This document shows, in pieces, positions 11,893 through 20,294 of a DNA stretch of 64,000 nt (the stretch's first letter is position 1; every line of letters begins with the position of its first letter). Source of the DNA: Trichosporon coremiiforme (taxonomy: Eukaryota > Basidiomycota > Tremellomycetes > Trichosporonales > Trichosporonaceae). The DNA is taken from positions 1,320,801 to 1,384,800 of the forward strand of contig BCJJ01000004.1 of assembly GCA_039545355.1 (NCBI GenBank). Reading direction: 5' to 3'. Below the pieces are notes generated by a model. That model saw only the letters and a program-made list of their open reading frames with translations, made no database searches and was not told the DNA's origin. The position numbers and the translations under genes were made by a program.

Positions 11893-12396
11893 GCGAGCGA
11901 ATGACTGGGTGGCAAGAGACTGCGATCGCAGCTCCTGGCCCAGCGCACAGTCAGCCCGAGTGGCACTTTGCCGCCGCGCTAACCGTGACTGTACAACGCC
12001 TCACCGCAGCCTATCTCGCTGTTCGACTGCATGATGTCCATGGCGGCAGGTGCAGATACTTGCTGCACTGAGGTGATAGGTGGCAACGTGCCCGATTTCT
12101 ACATATGGTCACTCCGGGCAACAAGCGGGTGTCACACTCGAGTCCAAGATACACACATCTTGGGGTGGAGCATGGCGAGAGCGCATGTGCCAAGAGTCCA
12201 TCAGCAGGCTTCCACGCATCGACGATGCACCTTCTCCGCTGGCGTGCTGAGGGTGCGAGCTGTTCATCAGAGCAGCAGCTGCACTGTCTGCTCTCTGCAC
12301 ACGCTATCGACGTCAACGGTCGTCTCCTGTTAGCTGTTCGTTGCATCCTCTTCTATCCGCTTCTGATCGCTACTCCCGGAAAGAAAGACCTTCAAG
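11764..12396. other. Divergent intergenic region with a G30 homopolymer
   Basis: 633 bp between the kinase-like gene and the next plus-strand gene. The main feature is an uninterrupted run of 30 G at 11864-11893. No gene is supported. Confidence 0.5.
11864..11893 (+). repeat. Poly-G tract, 30 nt
   Basis: Thirty consecutive G follow GGCCGCGGGGA. It lies about 100 bp upstream of the start codon of the kinase-like gene, which sees it as a C run on its coding strand. Long G runs can form G-quadruplexes and are prone to length change and to sequencing error. Confidence 0.9.
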
Positions 12397-13485
12397 ATGT
12401 CCGTCGTTCCGCCTCCAGCTACCTGGACTACTCACAGGCCGGGCTTCAATGGTTGGGCGAGTAAGAGACTGCAAGTGTGTTCGCTAACGGCAGTGCCCCG
12501 GAGGCGACTACAACCCCACCACCCGCACCTTCAAGAAAGTCGTAGTTTTGATGGCGGACACGCCAACTTACCTGGCTGGCGAGCTTGAAGGGCCCCTCCA
12601 TCATTACATGCACGGTACTCAGCTCTGGACTATCCGCCTGGCATTCCCCGTTCCGCCCGAGCTCTTCAAGCCTGTTGTACAGCTCCAGGATTACCAAGTT
12701 TGGGCGGTGCCCAACAGTATCTGGAGTGAGGTCTATGCCGAGCAAACCAGGACCGTGAGTACGCCATTCATAGGGAGGCTGACGCCTAGTTTGATGTCGG
12801 GATGATGAGCATAATGGGGCACCTCGAGGGGCGCTTCAGCGCGATCTGCGCCGAGAACGGTGTGTCCTTCACGCCGACGATCGAAGTGCGCACACTCGCC
12901 TTGGATCTTGGTGTCAGCTCTGGACACTGCGAAGTGGCCGTTCACCACCAGCTGTACTCGACACCTTCCGCGATTCATTACTTCGGACGGCACACAATCG
13001 AGCACTTTGACTACGAGTGCAGGAAGGCCGCGCGTCAAGTCGCCCGTGAGCAGGCTCGTCAGTCCGTCATCTATCCCTCCGTAGCCGGATCTTTCAACAC
13101 CTGGACCGGCATTGTGCACCCGTTTACTCACCTTGCGCCCAGCCCGAGCCTCCCTTCTAGTCTGTCGACATCGACTGATCAACTGTCTCATGAGGGTTGC
13201 ACCAGCTCTTCACACACGACGACGTCCTCCTCCCGTCGCACTACGGCCCGCGCAAGCTGGATCAACACGCCGTCGTTCAACCTTGAGCAGACATCGTTTG
13301 AAAGGGGTACGTTTCCTTCACAAGCATTTCGCAGTCACTCGACTAACCCCTTCCCTGCAGACGAGGACATCAGCTACTTCAACGAGCACCCGGGATCCTC
13401 GGAAGGGGGGCACATACAGCCCGCCCAGGAGGAAGATAGGGGCAGGTGGTGGGGCAGCCTGAGGGGCTGGAGAGGCAGGCGGTAG
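12397..13485 (+). CDS. Unrecognised spliced protein (orphan A)
   Basis: Likely four exons: 12397-12460, 12504-12754, 12790-13306, 13361-13485, about 318 residues. The strongest coding signal is from ATGGCGGACACGCC (12548) onward (GELEGPLHHYMHGTQLWTI, VQLQDYQVWAVPNSIWSEVY, then IEVRTLALDLGVSSGHCEVA). The C-terminal third is Ser/Thr-rich, ending WWGSLRGWRGRR. The last intron (GTACGT to CTGCAG, 54 nt) is a multiple of three, so retention keeps the frame. Exon 1 is the weak point: the best-looking acceptor (CGCTAACGGCAG at 12493) puts exon 2 out of phase, and an acceptor 10 nt later restores it. No domain recognised. It may be distantly related to the next gene (orphan B), which has an intron at a comparable place. 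Confidence 0.5.
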
Positions 13486-14140
13486 ACCAGGTCCAGATCC
13501 GGCCAGGCCTCGCACCTGCACTTCGTGTCTGCGGACAGTTCGTTTCCCACGTTCGTGTGGATCATATTCTCTTTGTAATCTACTGTACCTGCTCCTTTGC
13601 TTCGCTGTGCCTACATGTCCGTCGCCGTTACCAGTAACCCGACGAAAAACAATAAATCACTTGAAATTTATGGTGCACCGACCTAGCTCATGTCCAGCAC
13701 GTCCTTTGCCAGTAGCGGCCCTGATGATCAGCTGATTTGATCGGCCCTTGAAGCGGAGCACAACGCACTCCGGTCAGCGCCGGCGACCGCAGTCTACCTG
13801 AACTCTTGATGCACACAGATCGCAACTGATGGACAGCGGTTGACTGGATCTGGCGTTGTGTGGGAGCGCGCGGCGCAAGAGGGCGGAATGGTGGAATGTC
13901 GTCCTCTCGTGGCGAGCACAGACGCGCAGTGCGGGGTGTTGTGTGTCCATCACGCCGGATGTCAGCTGTTCCCATGCCCCCCGTCCTCCTCGAGCAAGGC
14001 TTATAACTGGGGGCATCCCCGTCTTATCACCCTCAACGCACTCCTCGCATCCCCTCCATCGTCCACTTCCACATCAACAACATCTTCATCTCTCACACTC
14101 TTTTCTCACCATCGCTCCTTTCAACAGCCGCCACTCGACA
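13486..14140. promoter_or_regulatory. Upstream region of orphan B
   Basis: 655 bp. TTATAAC at 14001-14007 is a TATA-like site about 135 bp before the ATG at 14141. A long CT/CA-rich leader (14030-14140) follows. No other gene seen. Confidence 0.4.
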
Positions 14141-14462
14141 ATGAATAGTCAGAGTTGCGGCGTTACTTCGCCTTTCGCCAAGGGTCTGTGGGTAAGTGCA
14201 ACAGACGTGGACCCGCTAACGACTGCGCAACGACCGCTACCCCGGTGTCTTGACCTCGGCCGTGCTCTTCGATACCGGTAACGGTGTGTGGCTGCCGGCG
14301 CAGATCGCTTTCTGGCCCCTCAAGACGTCGGACGGTACGGTTGCCTGGATTATTGGCACCCGCTTCGGCCAGCGAATGGTTCGTGACCACCTGATTATGG
14401 CAGTGAACATTCGTGTGTGGCTTCAGTGCTGGTACGCGCAGCAGGACGTGGTGAGTACACTT

Positions 14463-14477
14463 CCCCCCCCCCCCCCC
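14463..14477 (+). repeat. Poly-C tract in an intron
   Basis: Fifteen consecutive C directly after GTGAGTACACTT inside the 54-nt intron 14451-14504 of orphan B. It sits between donor and branch site. Confidence 0.8.
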
Positions 14478-14534
14478 GCACACGTCACTCCCGCTGACAC
14501 ACAGTATCTGCCCGCCTTCCTCGAGCACAGGAAC

Positions 14535-14536
14535 TA
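14535..14536. repeat. TA target-site duplication, left copy
   Basis: TA immediately before the left terminal inverted repeat; the matching copy is at 16294-16295. TA duplication is the mark of Tc1/mariner insertion. Confidence 0.9.
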
Positions 14537-14563
14537 AACTAGGGTCACAGGTTAAGTCGAACG
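14537..14563 (+). repeat. Left terminal inverted repeat
   Basis: 27 bp beginning AACTAGGGTCACAGG and ending AGTCGAACG; identical to the reverse complement of 16267-16293. Similarity stops sharply after position 14563. Confidence 0.95.
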
Positions 14564-14710
14564 AGTGGTGCCACAAACGAGGCCGTGAACTGTCGACCTC
14601 GCTGCAACCACGAATAACTCATGCATATGCATGTTTCTTGCTCTATAAACAGTTGTTCCACGTGCATGGGAGTCTTGGTAACCTATATACGAAGCATGGT
14701 GCACCTGGGA

Positions 14711-15851
14711 TCAATACTTAATGTGTCCTCCATTAGCAGAGATGGTGTCCTTGATCCTGTTAGGCATGGACATGATAAGTCGGTCGATCTCATTCTGATC
14801 ATAGGTGTTCCAGAGCTCCGTAGCGGCAGCGAATAGCCCCTCCTGGGTGGTGGGACGAGGGTTGAGACGGGCCAGGCGGCGCTTGAGGTTGCTCCAAAGG
14901 TTCTCAATGGGGTTGAGGCAAGGAGAGCAGGGAGGGTGAGGCAGGAAGCGCATGCCAAGTTGCTCTGCCTTGCCACGGGTGGCCTTGGCTGTGTGGACGA
15001 CAGCGTTGTCCTCTACAACCCAGGGCAAGCCATAACCACGCCACTGAGTCTTGACACGCTTCCAGCAATCAAACAACTCCTTCTCAGTCACCTGGGTGCG
15101 ATAGATGGCCGCATTGACTCCCTTGCGCTTGGAGGTCGACTGGGAGGTGTCAAACCACACCAGCTTCGACTTGCCGCCATACCAGATAGCCCCCCAGCAC
15201 ATAATCGACCCACAGCTCGATCTGAAGGTGTACTGGATGTACCTGAGTGTCAGCACTCTTCCACAGCATGTAGAACGTCAGGAAAGACACTCACCGCTCA
15301 TTGGCACGGTCAGAACCGATGGGGCGCGTCACATATGCTCTGTGGAGCTGGTCAATGTAGAGAGGGACCTCGTCACAGAAGATCACCTTCCTCCACTCTT
15401 GGAAGAGTCGCTGCTGCTCAAGAGCATAAGCGAGACGCTTCTCCTTGTGAAGGGGGCTTAGATACGGCCGCACAAGAGCCACAAAGCGGCCATAACCAAG
15501 CTGGCGACGTGCACGGCGCAGAGTCATGAGAGAGAGGACAATGTCTCTGTCTGCAAGAGTGTCCAACACCTCACGATTGCTGGCGAAGGGCTGAGCCTCA
15601 AAGACCTCGTAGATCGCTCTGAGGTTGTCGGGAGTGAGCTTGGTGTGGCTGCGGGGGATGCGGATCCCCTGGACAGGGTTCAGAACAGCCAGAGCAGGTG
15701 GAATGAGAGCCTGGAGGCGAGCTAACATCACACAGTAACCCACAGTGCTCTTGGCGATGTTGTACTCCCAGGCGACAGAGGAATAGCTGCGGTAGCGAGC
15801 CAAGGACGCAATCTTGGCGCGGCGGCGAGGTGTGAGGCAAGGGCGAGGCAT
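14711..15851 (-). CDS. Tc1-like DDE transposase
   Basis: Cuts the element at its terminal repeats and joins it to a TA dinucleotide. Two exons, 15851-15295 and 15242-14711, separated by a 52-nt intron (GTGAGT...CTCAG), give 362 residues, the usual length. The N-terminus is a helix-turn-helix region (RRRAKIASLARYRSYSSVAWEY; IAKSTVGYC) that would bind the inverted repeats. The catalytic triad is complete: D in KVIFCDEVPLY, D in WVVEDNAVVHTAK and E in SPCLNPIENLWSNLKRR. Thirty-four residues lie between the second D and the E, so it is DD34E. The ATG at 15851 is preferred; a frame extension to 15899 would need a GTG start. No disabling change is visible. Confidence 0.93.
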
Positions 15852-15908
15852 AGCTGCAAGTTCTGATGAGGTAGAGCTGTTGTGGAAGAGAAGTGGCACT
15901 CAAGGAGG

Positions 15909-15914
15909 CTTATA
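15909..15914 (-). promoter_or_regulatory. TATA-like element of the transposase
   Basis: The minus strand reads GGCATATAAGCC, about 58 bp upstream of the transposase ATG. Confidence 0.45.
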
Positions 15915-16266
15915 TGCCACAAAGATGGACAGTCGGACGGACTCCGCTGCCGATATGCATGGTTTCGACTCAATTCTTGGATTTTCCAAAAGCCCAGCTT
16001 CGGAGCTTGATACATGAAAGATTTGGGGCAAGCACAGGCCTCGGTGGCTGAGATCTAGGGCGATAAGGAGGGTGGTGACATGCAGCTTTATTGTGGTGGT
16101 GTGGTGGCCAGTATGCACGGTGCGCTCTGCAGCTCCATTTGTCCGAGCTGCCAAGCATTCCTTTCGGCTCTACGCGGAGTTTCTAGGCATAAAGAGTACC
16201 GTTGCATGAGTTATGGATCAGAACATGAGCCACGGCGAGGTTGACGATGACGGGACCGTGCGCATC

Positions 16267-16293
16267 CGTTCGACTTAACCTGTGACCCTAGTT
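16267..16293 (-). repeat. Right terminal inverted repeat
   Basis: Exact reverse complement of the 27 bp at 14537-14563, ending CCCTAGTT at the element border. Confidence 0.95.
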
Positions 16294-16295
16294 TA
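16294..16295. repeat. TA target-site duplication, right copy
   Basis: TA directly after the right inverted repeat; with the following C it forms the TAC codon at which the host reading frame resumes. Confidence 0.9.
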
Positions 16296-18570
16296 CCTTG
16301 AGCACCGTCGCAGTGAGGTTATCCAAGCTACTTTGGGATACCTCCCCAACTACCACCTCCCTCTTGGGAAGGAGACCCGACTTGAGATCATGAACTCGTG
16401 CCACGTCTTCGCCAGCCGTGTCATGCTCGCCCACATTGAGGGTACTTCAGCTCCAGCCGTCGATGAAAACGACACGTACCACCTGATGGGCCTTGTTCGC
16501 ATCCAGCTCGACAAGCTGATTGCGGATTATCCCCGCCTCGTCTTCAGCCGTGACCTCGGCATCATCGTCGAGGCGCGCGAGAGCCGTACTCCCAGCGACG
16601 CCAGCTCGCTGGTCACTGGTCCCGTCGAGGCTGTCACTACCGCTGTTGTCGCCGCCGGTGGCGTCACTCGGGGCGTTACTGCCACCAGCGTTACCTCTAC
16701 CACCAACCCCACTGTGGTCGCCAACTCTGGCACTATCCAGCTCGCGCAGATCTTCGAACTGGACGACAACCCCGAGATCGGTATGGACGTCGTCGTCAGC
16801 GGCCCCGCCCTTAGAATCCCCGTCATCGACATTGAGCCTGCCAACTCGGGCGGGTACTTTGACCCGCGCGCGACGATGGACACGCCCCCTCTCAGGAACG
16901 ACTCCTGCACCACCATCAACGAGAGTGTGGTTGAGCCTACCTCTCCTAACGCTGAAGAGTCCACATTGGCTGTTACTGACAACAATGAGGAGAAGTCGTC
17001 TGCTCATGAGGGGCGTCTCACTGTCCCCACCATCACCGCAACCGTCACCAACATCCAGTCTGCGATTGCCCCCGACTCAGATGAGGCCATCACCTCGACT
17101 GCCGACTTCGACACTACTACTAAGACTACTCCGGCTACCGCGATTGCCATTCAGACCGGTCCCATCACGACCAAGACGCCCGCCAACACGCCGACGTCTC
17201 TCTTCCCCCTGACCGGTCAGGTTTTTCGGGAGCGCATCGAGGTCGACGATGACGACCCCGAGTCATTCTCCGTTACCTCTAACCCGTCGACCGTTCCCGT
17301 CGCTTTCGCGGTGATGAACAAGCTTTCGCAGGCCGAGCGCGCCGCGCGTACCCAGAACTCGGACACCAGCCGCAGCTCCAGGACCAAGACCTTCAGCACC
17401 GAGAACCCCTTCGTGGTGCCGGCCAAATCAGCGCCGTCCAACCCCGAGCTTCACCGCAGCCAGAGCGCCCTTATGTCCGGGGCGATCTCGCTCCCGTTCC
17501 CCATGGAGCGGGCGAAGAGCGAGCCCAAGCCGACTATGCGCTTCGAGCAGCCGCCCCCCAAGCGCGGCGGATACCTGAGGCCGATGTATCCCGAGCCCAA
17601 GCCAACTCCGCCACCAAAGGAGTCCAAGCCCGAGCCGCCCAAGGTGCCTTTCAAGTGGGAGAGGCTGGACGACTTCCGCTCCCGCGTCAAGGACTATGAG
17701 TCCTCCGCTCTGCGGCGGGAGAGGTCGTGGAGCGGGGCGGAGGCCGAGAGGCCTGCCCCCCTGCAGCGTCGTAAGAGTGAGGGCGTCAAGGGGAAGGGGA
17801 AGGGGAAGAAGCGCAAGCCGCAGCCCGCGTCCTCGTCCGGGCAGGCGGTGGAGGTACTGCCGAGCAGCACGCGCCGCATGATCATCTCCGACATCCAGCC
17901 CCGTCCGTTCCGGTACAAGCACTCGCCGCCCCGTCGTTTGTTGCCTACCTCTGTACATCCCCCCGATCCCAAGCCGAAACATCCCAGGGCCGCGCCCATG
18001 CGTCCCAAGAGCGAGCCCGTCTTCCGCGAGGTGACCAGCAAGCGGCCCGGGACGATCACCGTTGATCCACGCGTGGGCGAGCCCACTGCTACTGCCGAGG
18101 TCGACGACGGTACTGCGGCCACTGCCGAGACTGAGGTTGAGGCTGCGCCCGAGATCGACCCCAACGCCTTCTATCAACCCATGCCTATCAAGACCACAAC
18201 GGGCGGGTGGACCGAGCCCCCGCGCCACGACTACGGCCCCCGCGCATACGCTATTCCCTTCAGCAACGGACTCGCCTTCTCCCAAGCTAGGAGGGAGCGC
18301 ATGCCCGTGCGTTCTAATTCGAGGCCTCTGAAGCCCCTCGCCAGTCAGGAAATGCACGTGCGCCGCCATTCCGAGCATGAGCCTGAGCGCCCCGGTCAGG
18401 CGATCACGCCCCAGAGCCAGCGCCAGGACGAGGACAACGGCGAGTGGGCCGATATGGACCCCGATCACCGTGGAAATGGCTCGAGTTGGCGGGAGGTGTT
18501 TTTGGGATTCTGTGGGAAGATGGAGAGGCACGAGGGTAGGCGCGAGACGTGGAATGTGGTGCGGCATTAG

Positions 18571-19862
18571 GCTCGCACCTGCATCAATCCGCACTCGTTC
18601 CGCCACTCCACCGCCACGCTGCCCACAACCGCATTGTGCATCACCGCTCTGGTTCCCTTCATTGTGTATCACAGCAACTTCGCGTCCAGTCAAGGGTTTC
18701 AAGTTAGTTCTATTTTCATTCCCTTCGACTTCTTTTGGGTCTTTGGGTTCGCAACTTTATCTGTGCATCTACGAACGAGAAAATTATGAGAAACTCCGGA
18801 AAATATCAAAAACACATCACTCTTGCCGATCATTCTTCGGCCCAGAATAGCCTGCACAGCCCCTCGGGCTCTAAACAGCTCCAACACCAGCAACAACAGC
18901 TCAACAAGCACGCAAACATCCTGCTTCCACCTCGTGTAGTCGGGCCTCGACTCATCTTATCTGAACCCCAGCGCTCCTCGTACAACCACGACCTCCGGTC
19001 TATCAACTGCACCAAGCCTCAGCTCATCCGCTCGAGCCAACCACCCTCAACCTTCGAGCCTCGCTTATGGCACAAACACATCACCAAGCACGCACCTCAG
19101 CTCACCTCCCCTGTATCACCCTCATCCTCAAGATCACAACTCATCAGATCGCCTTCGCATCGACCTACATCCACATTCCACATCCACATTCTACATACAT
19201 ACCCCGCACGCACTCACACCCCATCTGTATCCATATCGCTTCCCCGCCTCACCCCTGTAGCCTGATATCAGGACTATGCGTGTTATGTAACTTCCTCCCC
19301 CGCCAATACTAACAGTCGTTGAACGTCGTCAAAGCAGTCAGCGTCAGAGTGGTAGTGAGCGGGAGGGTCACAACTTCCCACGGTCCATCACTTGAAAATT
19401 CGGATACTCTACACACCCCGCCGAGCTAGACTCGATCAGGGTTTGCCACCGTAGCAGGGCGTGGCTCGAGGTCGAGAAAACTCGACTGCCTGCTGTCCAT
19501 GCTAGAGTCCACCAACACCTCATGCATAACTGCAGAGGGCCGGAGCGGTATGTGAATTAGACACAGAGGCCGCCCCATACATCCAGCATCTGCAGTGACC
19601 GAACAGTGTTGCTTCACAGATGGTGGCCTGGAGTGATGGTCGACTGTAGCTGACTGGGGTGTGTACAAGACGGAGCTCTTCTGTCCCAGATTCAAGTCAT
19701 CCCACAGTCATCCCCGGCCTGACTGCTCTATCAACCAGTCACTCAGTAAAGTCAGTCATGGCCAGCTCACAGAGCAGGAATGCGGCAAGCAGTCATACAA
19801 TTCATAGATAACGGAACACGAAACGGAAACATGCTTTGTATGTGTGGGATACAGACTACTCC
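18571..19862. other. Intergenic region between orphan B and the arrestin gene
   Basis: About 1.3 kb between two convergent genes. The part 18830-19260 is rich in CA/AC and CT runs and holds a long chance frame on the plus strand with Ser/His/Pro-rich low-complexity translation. No splice-consistent gene was found. It likely includes the 3' UTRs of both neighbours. Confidence 0.45.
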
Positions 19863-20294
19863 TCAGCCTCCGACACGTGTCATACTCTCTCTCCTCGTGC
19901 TTCTCACACTTCTCACACTTCCTATGCTCTCCTCCCTCTTCACACTCCTGCTTCTCGGACTCTGCGGCGTCCCCTGGGTGCCTGACATCGGGGTCTTACG
20001 CCGGGATCCAGATGGCTTAGGCTTGGGACTGGGTGTGATGGAGGGCTGGTCAGACTTCGGGGTGGACTTTGAGGTGGACGGCTGGCGCATTGGAGACCGC
20101 GGCGGGGGTCTCGGCGACTGCTCGTCGTATGTCAACCGCCGCGCAATCTCTTTCACTTTGCCCTCCTTTCTCTTCACATTCTCGGTCCCCGGTTCGAACC
20201 GGCCAACAAAAGACCCCGGCGACCCCATCACGTCTGACCTGGCCCTCACCCCAGCCTCCTCGGACCCTGCGGCCCCCGTCGGCTCGCGCATCTC
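19863..20294 (-). other. In-frame continuation of the arrestin gene beyond a TAG
   Basis: After the stop codon of the arrestin gene (20297-20295) the same frame stays open for 143 codons to 19863. The translation has the same Ser/Pro/Arg-rich style as the gene before it, plus a compact basic helix (KRKEGKVKEIARRLTYDEQ). The TAG could be removed as the 3' end of an intron: 30 nt from GTCGCG to TTTAG, or 63 nt from GTGTCG. Both keep phase but neither has a CTAAC/CTGAC branch site. Alternatives are stop read-through, a recent nonsense change, or chance. Confidence 0.4.

Larger units (their letters stand above)
14537..16293 (-). mobile_element. Complete Tc1/mariner-family DNA transposon, 1757 bp
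   Basis: The ends are perfect 27-bp inverted repeats starting AACTAGGGTCACAGG (14537-14563 and, as reverse complement, 16267-16293), flanked by a TA duplication. It carries one intact spliced transposase gene on the minus strand with its own TATA-like element. The perfect ends and intact reading frame suggest a young and possibly mobile copy. The element lies inside a coding exon of orphan B in the opposite orientation. Confidence 0.95.
14141..18570 (+). pseudogene. Orphan B gene interrupted by a Tc1/mariner insertion
   Basis: Exons before the insertion: 14141-14191, 14304-14450, 14505-14534; coding resumes at 16296 and runs open to the stop at 18570. Removing the element with one TA copy joins the two halves in the same frame (the codon TAC spans the TA), giving about 834 residues. 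As it stands the left part stops at a TAA created at the element border (14535-14537), leaving a 76-residue peptide. The downstream 750 residues are still open with no internal stop, which points to a recent insertion. The protein is Ser/Thr/Pro-rich and basic in its second half (KGKGKGKKRKPQP); its N-terminal part (GLVRIQLDKLIADYPRLVFS) looks globular. No domain recognised. The first intron uses CAG at 14303, the first AG after its branch site. Confidence 0.7.

Noticed and set aside
14451..16293. Rescue of orphan B by splicing the transposon out as an intron (CAGGTTAAG donor in the left repeat, CCCTAG acceptor in the right repeat)
   Set aside because: The TAA at 14535-14537 precedes that donor, and joining the earlier donor at 14450 to the acceptor at 16291 is out of phase.
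17428..18702. 424-codon minus-strand frame opposite orphan B
   Set aside because: Gly/Leu/Arg-rich shadow of the proline- and Ser-rich coding strand; starts beyond the host stop codon without promoter signals.
20180..20215. tRNA-like GGTTCGAACC sequence
   Set aside because: It lies within the Ser/Pro-rich frame after the arrestin gene and no acceptor stem, D arm or anticodon arm can be built around it.
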